A stretch of DNA of 20,718 nt from an uncultured Sutterella sp. (lineage in GTDB: Bacteria; Pseudomonadota; Gammaproteobacteria; Burkholderiales; Burkholderiaceae_F). Made by a program: the position numbers and the translations under genes. The DNA is taken from the NCBI GenBank assembly GCA_902477615.1, contig CABSHY010000006.1, positions 1 through 20,718 of the forward strand. The letters run 5' to 3'. Each line of letters opens with the position of its first letter. Position 1 is the first letter of the stretch. Below the pieces are notes generated by a model. It did not search any database. It saw nothing but the letters and a program-made list of their open reading frames with translations, and had not been told where the DNA came from. This document shows, piece after piece, positions 8,396 through 15,519 of the stretch.

Positions 8396-10522
8396 TCAGA
8401 TGGTGTCTTTTGCATCAATGGGTTTAGGGGAAATCGTACCAATAATTTCCGATAGGCGCTTAATGGGTTGATGGCTCGTTTGAGCATATTCCACCATATT
8501 GGCCATGACATTTTGTACGTAACCCCGAGTTTCCGTGAAAGGAATTGTCTCGATAAAGATGGCGCCTTCGACGGGTTTTGTTAATGAGGCTCGCCACTGT
8601 TTTGCTCGATTGGGGCCGGCATTGTAGCCTGCAGTTGCCAAGACCATATTTTGGTCAAGCCGATCAAGTAATGTTCTCAGATAAGCAGTCCCAAATTGAA
8701 TATTGGTGTTGGCTTCATAAATGCTCGAAGGGTCAAAATTCTCGACATTTAAGTTGTTGGCAATCCACGTTGCTGTTGCGGGCATGATTTGCATTAAACC
8801 ATTTGCGCCGACGTTTGATTTTGCAATCGAAATGAAGCGAGACTCTTGGCGAATCAACCCATAAACCCAATCGTCTCGAATGTTGTTAATTTTCGAATAG
8901 TTTTCAATGAGCGCTTGATAAGGTTTGGGGTAAAGCAATTCGTGTTCAATAGGCAGGCGCTCAGCCACACGCTCTGAAGTATTGATCATGCGATGCCAAA
9001 TGCCTTTTTGTTGGGCCCATTGGGCTGCTGCAAGCAGCTCCAATGCGGAAGCATCGCGGATGCCCCAATTCCACTCTCGGTGACCGTAGTGTAAGAGTTC
9101 CAAGTCATAAAATTCGGTTGCACGTAAAAAGTGCTTATTGCTCGACCATGTTTTAATGCTATCTTGAGAAGCCGCGGTTGCTCCAGTTGTTTGATAAACA
9201 ATCGGTACGTGGCGTTGTTCAGCCGCTAACTTTCCATAGAAAGTCCGAACATTTTTCAGTTTGGCAAATTCGTTTTGCGCTGCTTTGGGCGAGCCCAATT
9301 GCTTTAGAGCGTAACCTCTCCAATAGATCCATGCCTCTTTTTGCTTGAGATCCTTGGGTAATTGCGAAATAAATGCATTGACCTTCGTCCATTGTGTTTG
9401 TCGTAAAGCGCTGCGCACTCGCCACTCGAGACAGCCTTCAGAGTGGGCCATGTAAGGCCCAGAACAAACATTTTTCCCGCCTTTGTCATACCAGATCAGC
9501 GCCTTTGGATCGTGATCAAGAGCAGCAACATAACCAATGCGGCCCCAAAGTGCCGCCTTTTCTTGCGCGGATAGACGAGGCGTTAGTTTTTCTGCAATTT
9601 TTACAGCTTTCGGATAGTCACTACGAGAGAGCTGATACGCAGCAATCAATGCAACGTACTTGTCTTGTCGATGAAGAGAACGGACGTTCTTTTTGTACCA
9701 TCGTGGTGCGTTACTGAGCGCTTCCTTAGCCTTTTTGGGAAGTCGATTTTTCTCGATCAAGAAATCAACGTAAGTTTGAGCTTCATTTATTCGCCCTTGT
9801 TGAATTAAAACCACCATGCGAGCAAATGCGCTCGAGGGGATCTTTTCAATCATCAAACGTGAGAGTTTTTGACAGACTTCGAGTCGTGCATGACGAGCGC
9901 TTTTAAGCGTTTCGAGGGTTTGTCTTTCGATTTTTTGCAAACGAGCGTGGTTATTTGTCGGTGTTTGGTCTAGGTCGTGATAAAGCGACCAACAATCAAA
10001 CTCAGGCTCATCACGATTCCATGCAAGTTGATCTCGTAGATACTCGAATTCTCCCCAACGTTTTTGCTCATGCAATAAAGGGGCGATAGCTTTGAGCCAG
10101 TCGGTTTGAAAACGCTCGGCAACGTATTGATTTTGATTCTTGGCTAAGAAGTCTTGCGCCTCCTTTTCCAATGTCGGATCAATTTTCGCTAATTTTGAAC
10201 GTGTCAAAATGGACCAAGCTTTAACGTAACCATCAAGAACAAAGTTATTCAGTAAGGTTTGTTCTGGTGAAAGACTGGCAAAACGTTGTTCTTCAAACGC
10301 TTTTTGAAGCATTAAAAATTGTTCTTGCTTCGCAGCTTTTTCTAACGCAATCTCGGTTTGTTCACTTTCGTTTTGTGTATTTTCGGGAGACTCAATGGAG
10401 GTCGGTCCACTTGAACCCAGGGGAACGGAAGTTTGAGTGGCCAAAACACCAGAGCCAAAACTGATCAACAGCAATGGCGCAACGATACGTTTGAAGAAAA
10501 AAGGCGTTAGACTCAATGACAT
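8396..10522 (-). CDS. slt: Soluble lytic murein transglycosylase (Slt70-like)
   Basis: This periplasmic enzyme cleaves the MurNAc-GlcNAc bond of peptidoglycan, forming 1,6-anhydroMurNAc ends. The 708-residue protein has an N-terminal signal peptide (basic KR, hydrophobic IVAPLLLISF, likely cleavage after GVLA near residue 28), then a long alpha-helical superhelix (about 60-540), then the family 1A SLT domain. Catalytic Glu560 sits in LIRQESRF, followed by NGLMQIMPATA, FGTAYL and AGYNAGP. Length is slightly above E. coli Slt70. The ATG has only a poor ribosome site (GGG directly before it). It is the first gene of the slt-cca-folB-ttcA operon. Its start is 23 bases from the divergent cyclo-ligase start, so the promoters overlap. 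Confidence 0.95.
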   Translation of the reverse strand: MSLSLTPFFFKRIVAPLLLISFGSGVLATQTSVPLGSSGPTSIESPENTQNESEQTEIALEKAAKQEQFLMLQKAFEEQRFASLSPEQTLLNNFVLDGYVKAWSILTRSKLAKIDPTLEKEAQDFLAKNQNQYVAERFQTDWLKAIAPLLHEQKRWGEFEYLRDQLAWNRDEPEFDCWSLYHDLDQTPTNNHARLQKIERQTLETLKSARHARLEVCQKLSRLMIEKIPSSAFARMVVLIQQGRINEAQTYVDFLIEKNRLPKKAKEALSNAPRWYKKNVRSLHRQDKYVALIAAYQLSRSDYPKAVKIAEKLTPRLSAQEKAALWGRIGYVAALDHDPKALIWYDKGGKNVCSGPYMAHSEGCLEWRVRSALRQTQWTKVNAFISQLPKDLKQKEAWIYWRGYALKQLGSPKAAQNEFAKLKNVRTFYGKLAAEQRHVPIVYQTTGATAASQDSIKTWSSNKHFLRATEFYDLELLHYGHREWNWGIRDASALELLAAAQWAQQKGIWHRMINTSERVAERLPIEHELLYPKPYQALIENYSKINNIRDDWVYGLIRQESRFISIAKSNVGANGLMQIMPATATWIANNLNVENFDPSSIYEANTNIQFGTAYLRTLLDRLDQNMVLATAGYNAGPNRAKQWRASLTKPVEGAIFIETIPFTETRGYVQNVMANMVEYAQTSHQPIKRLSEIIGTISPKPIDAKDTI

Positions 10523-10545
10523 CCCACTACTCTAATCGAAATTTG

Positions 10546-11076
10546 ATGGAAAAATCACAATTACGGCAGAAAATTTTGTTAAAACGTTCAAAAGTGCACA
10601 CAAATGCGCTTTTGAAAGCCATTCATGCCCACTTAAAGGCCTATCTTCTGGAATCGAATTTCAAGTCCATTGGTCTGTATTGGCCCATTCGCCATGAGAT
10701 TGATCTAACCCCGATGATCGAACTGTTGCCTGACGATTTTCAATGGTATTTGCCCAGTGTCCAAGGCGGTGAAATGAATTTTTACCCCTTTGCCAAGGGA
10801 GACATTTTGGTAAAAGACGAGACAGGGGTTCCGGGGCCCAATACAGGGGTGAGTGTGGTGCCGGATCTTTTGTTAGTTCCGTGTTTGGCAATGGATGCAG
10901 ATGGGTATCGGTTGGGCTATGGCCAAGGGTGGTACGATCGGTATCTGACCACGCATCCCACAGTTTTTACTTTGGGAGTGGTTGCTCAGGCATTTTTTGT
11001 TGAGACCCTACCAAGGCAGACCCATGATAGGGCTCTCAACGCAGTTGTGACAGAAAATTCGATCAGGCTTTTTTGA
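10546..11076 (+). CDS. ygfA: 5-formyltetrahydrofolate cyclo-ligase
   Basis: The enzyme uses ATP to convert 5-formyl-THF to 5,10-methenyl-THF, returning folate to the one-carbon pool. The 176-residue protein has the family N-terminus MEKSQLRQKILLKR, the substrate-side RHEIDL (about 49-54), VPCLAMDADGYRLGYGQGWYDR (111-132; the glycine-rich nucleotide loop and following tyrosine) and a C-terminal HDRAL segment. ATG 10546 is chosen because the family normally begins just before the LR pair; ATG 10516 would add ten residues and overlap slt by 7 bases. Neither has a strong ribosome site. The 3' end overlaps the convergent MATE gene by 14 bp and no terminator is visible between them. Confidence 0.91.
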   Translation: MEKSQLRQKILLKRSKVHTNALLKAIHAHLKAYLLESNFKSIGLYWPIRHEIDLTPMIELLPDDFQWYLPSVQGGEMNFYPFAKGDILVKDETGVPGPNTGVSVVPDLLLVPCLAMDADGYRLGYGQGWYDRYLTTHPTVFTLGVVAQAFFVETLPRQTHDRALNAVVTENSIRLF

Positions 11077-12409
11077 TGTAAATGCTTCGCCAGCTCAGAC
11101 GTTTCCAGAAGTAGAGCACGCAGATTGACGTAATGACATAGTAGAACCAATCGGCCGTCCAAACAGTAGCCACCTGTTCGGCCCAATTGGTTATCAAGTA
11201 GCAGTAGGTGGTATAGGCGAAAATCGAAATAAAAGAAATAATCATCGATTCGCGAGTGGCTCCTAAGAAACCAAACGCTAAAAAGTAGTGATAAGCCGGC
11301 ACGCAAAGTAAGTACGCCGAAAGCATCACACGCAATGAGTCGACGCTATCCATTCTCAATGACGGGATATCGGTAAACAAAACCAGTAAAGGTTCCGGAT
11401 ACACCGCAATCAAGAAGGCTAACGGAATCGTAATGACGAAGGAGAGTTTTAACCCGCGCTTCATCATCGAATCCACTTCAGTCGCTCGATTTTCACCGAG
11501 CAAATTGGCACCAATCGAGCCACAGGTCGAACCAAAGGCATGAACGATAATGAACATGAGATTACTGACTGATCGGACGATATTGCTGACGGCTAATGCG
11601 CGCTCACCCATGTGCTCAACCCAGACGAAAAAGAGCAACCAACTCGTCATTAGGACGGTTTCTTGCATCATCATGTAGCGACCGAGTTTGAAAAGAAGAA
11701 TCTGAAGTTCTTTATCGGGTTTGGCGCAGTGAAACAGTCCGTATTTTTGGTGGCACTTTTTGTAGAGGGCGTAGGCAACGAAAAAGATGACAGCTAAAAA
11801 TTCTGCCAAGGTCGAAGCAATGGCAGCTCCAGCAATACCAAGAGCGGGGAAGGGGCCGATGCCAAAAATAAGGAGGTAATTTAAAACGCAGTTACTTGCC
11901 ACCATGACAAAGCTTGAATAAGTCAAAACGGCCGGTTGCAAAATGGCCATGAAAAAGCCTCGGAATGCAATGCAGATGAACGCAAAACCGATACCAACCA
12001 TTCTCCAAACAAAGTAACTGTAGGCTTCCGAGCGAACATTGGGCGATTGGATGCCAATTTCAAATAAATACGGAATAACGAAAGGTAAAACGACGGCCAA
12101 TAAGACAAGAAATGCCGTAAAGAAGTAAAGACTTTGTACAAAAATCTTTCCGATGAGCGAGTAGTCTTTACTGCCGTTAGCAATCCCCATTTGCGACTGA
12201 GCAGCAATGCCGTACCCCATCGCAATCATGGTGAAAACGAAAAAGCCAATCCCCCCGATGGCCGCAGCACCGACACTAACTTCGCTCACGCGACCCAAAA
12301 AGATCACGTCGGTTAAACCGATAATTTGCTCCAAGACCATGCTCATTAACATGGGCATGGAGAGTTTGAAAATCGATAACGTATTGGTGTTAACGGTGCT
12401 AGTGGTCAT
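11063..12409 (-). CDS. MATE family efflux transporter
   Basis: The 448-residue, very hydrophobic protein can be divided into about twelve membrane segments in two similar halves, as in MATE/NorM/DinF cation-coupled drug or metabolite exporters. Family-like stretches are the opening FKLSMPMLMSMVLEQIIGLTDVIFLG, GGIGFFVFTMIAMGYGIAAQSQMG, and LNYLLIFGIGPFPALGIAGAAIAS in the middle of the protein. Substrate cannot be read from sequence. ATG 12409 is preferred; an in-frame TTG at 12418 adds three residues. No ribosome site is visible, and the start lies 13 bases after the ahcY terminator T-run, so transcription probably depends on readthrough or a promoter I cannot see. The last 14 bp overlap the cyclo-ligase gene on the other strand. 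Confidence 0.9.
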   Translation of the reverse strand: MTTSTVNTNTLSIFKLSMPMLMSMVLEQIIGLTDVIFLGRVSEVSVGAAAIGGIGFFVFTMIAMGYGIAAQSQMGIANGSKDYSLIGKIFVQSLYFFTAFLVLLAVVLPFVIPYLFEIGIQSPNVRSEAYSYFVWRMVGIGFAFICIAFRGFFMAILQPAVLTYSSFVMVASNCVLNYLLIFGIGPFPALGIAGAAIASTLAEFLAVIFFVAYALYKKCHQKYGLFHCAKPDKELQILLFKLGRYMMMQETVLMTSWLLFFVWVEHMGERALAVSNIVRSVSNLMFIIVHAFGSTCGSIGANLLGENRATEVDSMMKRGLKLSFVITIPLAFLIAVYPEPLLVLFTDIPSLRMDSVDSLRVMLSAYLLCVPAYHYFLAFGFLGATRESMIISFISIFAYTTYCYLITNWAEQVATVWTADWFYYVITSICVLYFWKRLSWRSIYIKKA

Positions 12410-12421
12410 ATATGTCAAAAA

Positions 12422-12460
12422 TTAAAAAGGCGCTATCCAAGGAACTCGGATAGCGTCTTT
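12422..12460 (-). terminator. Rho-independent terminator of ahcY
   Basis: CGCTATCC (12431-12438) pairs with GGATAGCG (12448-12455) around a 9-base loop. On the minus strand the stem is followed by CCTTTTTAATTTTT, a good terminator tail. It begins about 25 bases after the ahcY stop. The plus-strand side has only a four-T run, so any termination in that direction would be weak. Confidence 0.85.
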
Positions 12461-12481
12461 TGTTACGACTTTACGTTGAAA

Positions 12482-13876
12482 TTAATAACGATAAGCGTCG
12501 CTCTTATAAGGGCCTTCCTTCGGAACGCCGATGTAGTCAGCTTGTTCTTGCGTCAATTCAGACAATTGGGCGTTGAAGCTCTTTAATTGCAAACGAGCAA
12601 CCTTTTCGTCGAGAATCTTCGGCAAAACGTAAACGCCGACCGGGTACTTATCCGTGTTGGTGAAGAGTTCGATTTGAGCCAACGTTTGGTTAGCAAAAGA
12701 GCTAGACATCACATAGCTCGGGTGGCCCGTGGCGCAACCAAGGTTAACCAAGCGGCCTTCGGCCAACAAAATAATCTTGTTACCGGAGGGCAATTCGATA
12801 TGGTCGACTTGGGGCTTAATGTTTTCCCATTGGTATTGACGCATGCTGGCAACGTCGATTTCGCTATCGAAGTGACCAATGTTGCAAACGATGGCTTCGT
12901 TTTGCATACGAACCATATGATCGTGCGTGATAACGTTGACGTTACCCGTAGCCGTCACAAAGATGTTGGCCTTGTCGCAAGCCCAATCCATCGTCACAAC
13001 GCGATAGCCTTCCATGGCAGCTTGCAAAGCGCAGATCGGGTCAACTTCAACCACCCAAACTTGAGCGGCCAATGCGCGAAGCGCTTGAGCGCAGCCCTTA
13101 CCCACATCACCGTAACCCACAACAACAGCCACTTTACCGGCGATCATAACGTCGGTAGCGCGCTTGATGCCGTCAACCAAAGATTCACGGCAACCGTAAA
13201 GGTTGTCGAACTTAGACTTCGTCACGGAGTCATTGACGTTCATGGCAGGGAACTTCAAAGCGCCCTTAGCAGCCATTTGATAAAGACGATGAACGCCCGT
13301 GGTCGTTTCTTCGCTCACGCCCTTAATGTGGACAATGCGCTTGGAGTACCATTGGGGATCGATGTCCAAGTGCTTGGCAATGGCGGCATGGAGCATCTTT
13401 TCTTCATCGTTATGAGCTTGAGCAATAACAGAGCGATCTTTTTCAGCTTGGACGCCCAAATGCAAGAGTAACGTTGCATCGCCACCATCGTCCAAAATCA
13501 TGTTGGCGTAGGTGTCATCTCCCCAGTCGAGAATACGGTGCGTGTATTCCCAGTAGTCTTCAATGCTTTCGCCCTTAACGGCAAAAACGGGGATATTTTC
13601 AGCGGCAATTGCGGCAGCAGCGTGGTCTTGGGTAGAGAAAATGTTGCAGCTAGCCCAACGCACTTCAGCGCCCAATGCCACTAACGTTTCAATCAAAACG
13701 GCCGTTTGAATCGTCATGTGTAAGGACCCAGCGATGCGAGCACCCTTCAACGGTTGTTGTTGGGCATACTCTTCGCGGATCGCCATCAAACCCGGCATTT
13801 CCGTTTCGGCGATTTTGATTTCCTTGCGACCCCAGTCAGCTAAACCGATGTCAGCAATCACGTAATTTTGGCTCAT
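12482..13876 (-). CDS. ahcY: S-adenosylhomocysteinase (SAH hydrolase)
   Basis: AhcY reversibly splits SAH into homocysteine and adenosine with bound NAD, removing the product inhibitor of SAM-dependent methyltransferases. The 464-residue sequence shows substrate-side motifs LHMTIQTA, DDGGDAT, SEETTTGVHRL and NDSVTKSKFDNLYGC, the NAD-binding VVVGYGDVGKGCAQAL, and the C-terminal YKSDAYRY whose Lys458 and Tyr462 correspond to residues reaching the partner subunit's NAD site. It carries the insert of roughly 40 residues (around HLDIDPQWYSKR) common in bacterial forms. The start is supported by AGGAG 8 bases upstream. An SAH riboswitch precedes it and a terminator follows it. In many Burkholderiales metF lies nearby; here a MATE gene follows. 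Confidence 0.97.
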   Translation of the reverse strand: MSQNYVIADIGLADWGRKEIKIAETEMPGLMAIREEYAQQQPLKGARIAGSLHMTIQTAVLIETLVALGAEVRWASCNIFSTQDHAAAAIAAENIPVFAVKGESIEDYWEYTHRILDWGDDTYANMILDDGGDATLLLHLGVQAEKDRSVIAQAHNDEEKMLHAAIAKHLDIDPQWYSKRIVHIKGVSEETTTGVHRLYQMAAKGALKFPAMNVNDSVTKSKFDNLYGCRESLVDGIKRATDVMIAGKVAVVVGYGDVGKGCAQALRALAAQVWVVEVDPICALQAAMEGYRVVTMDWACDKANIFVTATGNVNVITHDHMVRMQNEAIVCNIGHFDSEIDVASMRQYQWENIKPQVDHIELPSGNKIILLAEGRLVNLGCATGHPSYVMSSSFANQTLAQIELFTNTDKYPVGVYVLPKILDEKVARLQLKSFNAQLSELTQEQADYIGVPKEGPYKSDAYRY

Positions 13877-13910
13877 GAATGAGACTCCTAAAAAAGAAAG
13901 TTTTCAAAAA

Positions 13911-13973
13911 ACGAGCGCAGTTATTGTTTCGTCTCAAGCCTGGGAGTTACTCTCGCGCAGCGCTCCTTGAGAA
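13911..13973 (-). promoter_or_regulatory. SAH riboswitch of ahcY
   Basis: This aptamer binds S-adenosylhomocysteine and is known as an ON switch for SAH-recycling genes. Read on the minus strand, P1 is TCTCAAG (13972-13966) pairing with CTTGAGA (13938-13932). The conserved GGAGCGCTGC core follows, then a small GAG/CTC hairpin, then the conserved CCCAGGCT. The pseudoknot pairs GAGCGC (13965-13960) with GCGCTC (13918-13913) perfectly. The aptamer ends about 22 bases before the AGGAG ribosome site (13889-13885) of ahcY. A promoter must lie between trpS and 13973; TATCCT at 13990-13985 is a possible -10, but no good -35 accompanies it, so cotranscription with trpS cannot be excluded. Confidence 0.93.
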
Positions 13974-13980
13974 TACAAGT

Positions 13981-14003
13981 CAGGAGGATAAGTCACACTC
14001 CTG
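13981..14003. repeat. Short inverted repeat between trpS and ahcY
   Basis: CAGGAG (13981-13986) and CTCCTG (13998-14003) form a perfect 6-bp inverted repeat around 11 bases, just upstream of the SAH riboswitch. No T-run follows on either strand, so it is not a normal intrinsic terminator. It may be an operator or a coincidental hairpin. Confidence 0.35.
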
Positions 14004-14012
14004 AGCTCAAAG

Positions 14013-15374
14013 TTATTTATTTTTCTCTTCAGCGGCTTGACGCAAAAGATCAAAGGCTTCTTGTAAGTCGCATCGAGTGACGCCTGCCGCCATCAAGACG
14101 GTCTTGGCTTGAAGTTCGCTTTCGTTTTCGACGATGCGAATGATGTCTTCAGGTGCGTTTAAACCATGAGTCTTTAAGGCACCGACGGCCATACCGGCAT
14201 CGCGGCCGGAAGCAAAAGCGGCACTTTGCAACAACAATTCACCCGAAGCACGGGTGAGTTTGAAGTAAAACTGACCATCAGCCTCACGATATTGCTTAAA
14301 GACAGGGAGACTCGCCTTTTGCTTTTTCGTTTCCGTACGGCCGTTTTGACCGAAAGTGGCAAAGTTGCGAAGACCTACCGCTTTTTTCAATTGAGCAAGG
14401 AACGGAGCGGAGATTTGACGAGCCTTCTCGGCACCTTCCAACAAAATTTTTTCAATGCGTTCGGGTTGAGCCATCAACTCTTCATATTTTTGACGCATTG
14501 GACCGATTTCGGATTCGATTTTTTCAAAGAGCTCTTTCTTGGCTTCGCCCCAACCTAAACCTTCTTCCAAACGACGGCGGAAGTCTGCATATTCTTCAGG
14601 TGTGGAGAACGCTTCGTAAATGGGCGTCAAGGACGTTGAATCCGGATCCTTGGCTTCACCGGGCAAACGACTATCCGTTTTGATTTGAGCGATGGCATCG
14701 CTAATCGCCTTCGCACCACCTTCAAAAAGCGGAATGACGTTGTTGTAGCTCTTACTCATCTTGCGACCGTCTAAGCCCGGCAAGACTTCGTGAACCGTAT
14801 CCACAATGGCTTCAGGAAGCGTAAAGAAGGGCTTATCTTCCGTAGCATACAAGTGATTAAAGCGCGTAGCCACGTCGCGAGCCATTTCAATGTGTTGAAT
14901 TTGGTCTTTGCCCACGGGAACCTTGTGAGCGTTAAACATCAAAATGTCAGCAGCCATCAAAATCGGGTAGCTGTAAAGCCCCATCGAAATGCCGGCATCG
15001 GGATCTTCATCATTACCGACATTGGCATCCAATGCGGCTTTATAGGCGTGAGCACGATTCATTTGTCCCTTGGCCGTGGCACACGTCAACATCCAGCTTA
15101 AGGCAGGAATTTCAGGAATATCGCTTTGACGATAAAAAATGACACGCTTGGGATCGAGACCGGCGGCCAACCAAGTGGCAGCAATTTGCAGACGGCTTCT
15201 TTCAATACGGTCAGGATCTTGACACTTAATCAAAGCGTGAAGGTCGGCCATAAAGAAAAAGCTTTGAACATCATCAGCTCGACTCGCTTGGATAGCAGGA
15301 CGAATGGCGCCGACATAGTTGCCGATGTGCAACGTGCCGGTCGTATTAATACCAGTTAAAACGCGTAAAGTCAT
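14013..15374 (-). CDS. trpS: Tryptophanyl-tRNA synthetase with C-terminal extension
   Basis: TrpS charges tRNA-Trp with tryptophan using ATP. The 453-residue form starts at ATG 15374, giving the standard MTLRVLTGINTTGTLHIGNY; a longer upstream in-frame start adds 25 unrelated residues and is rejected. Class I motifs are HIGN (16-19) and KMSKS (205-209), with GKDQIQHIEMARD between them. The catalytic and helical body ends near residue 340. The extra tail contains FKQYREADGQFYFKL followed by GELLLQSAAFAS (about 359-404), which looks like a DUF1508/YegP unit, then a further helical stretch. Usual bacterial TrpRS is about 330-340 residues; longer forms occur in betaproteobacteria. The ribosome site is weak (GGAT). 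The gene lies between the DUF362 terminator and the ahcY riboswitch. Confidence 0.95.
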   Translation of the reverse strand: MTLRVLTGINTTGTLHIGNYVGAIRPAIQASRADDVQSFFFMADLHALIKCQDPDRIERSRLQIAATWLAAGLDPKRVIFYRQSDIPEIPALSWMLTCATAKGQMNRAHAYKAALDANVGNDEDPDAGISMGLYSYPILMAADILMFNAHKVPVGKDQIQHIEMARDVATRFNHLYATEDKPFFTLPEAIVDTVHEVLPGLDGRKMSKSYNNVIPLFEGGAKAISDAIAQIKTDSRLPGEAKDPDSTSLTPIYEAFSTPEEYADFRRRLEEGLGWGEAKKELFEKIESEIGPMRQKYEELMAQPERIEKILLEGAEKARQISAPFLAQLKKAVGLRNFATFGQNGRTETKKQKASLPVFKQYREADGQFYFKLTRASGELLLQSAAFASGRDAGMAVGALKTHGLNAPEDIIRIVENESELQAKTVLMAAGVTRCDLQEAFDLLRQAAEEKNK

Positions 15375-15403
15375 TTGAAAATCCAGAAACAAAATAAACA
15401 AAT

Positions 15404-15432
15404 ATTTTAACGCAAAGTCGTCAACTCGATAA
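15404..15432 (-). promoter_or_regulatory. Possible trpS promoter
   Basis: On the minus strand TTATCG (15432-15427) and TAAAAT (15409-15404) are separated by 17 bases and lie 30 bases or more before the trpS ATG, downstream of the DUF362 terminator. The -10 is good (5/6), the -35 poor (3/6). A TTGACG hexamer lies nearby but is wrongly spaced. Confidence 0.28.
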
Positions 15433-15457
15433 AGGACGATTGTTAACAAAGAATTCG

Positions 15458-15497
15458 AGAAAAAAAGCCACCAAACTCAAAAGTCGGTGGCTAAAAA
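15458..15497 (-). terminator. Rho-independent terminator of the DUF362 gene
   Basis: AGCCACC (15466-15472) pairs with GGTGGCT (15486-15492) over a 13-base loop, followed on the minus strand by seven T. It lies about 28 bases after the DUF362 stop and isolates that gene from trpS. Confidence 0.88.
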
Positions 15498-15519
15498 TGA
15501 TGCATTCGGGATGAGCTAA

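Noticed and set aside
12587..13471. A 294-codon open frame on the plus strand opposite ahcY
   Set aside because: It is the antisense shadow of a highly conserved gene with biased codon use; the translation shows no family likeness and no ribosome site.
14226..14558. Plus-strand open frames opposite trpS
   Set aside because: Antisense shadows of trpS with low-complexity phenylalanine- and leucine-rich translations and no signals of expression.
15375..15449. Upstream in-frame start extending TrpRS by 25 residues
   Set aside because: The extension (MLTIVLYRVDD...) has no likeness to TrpRS, while ATG 15374 gives the normal N-terminus, and the extra bases cover the probable promoter.
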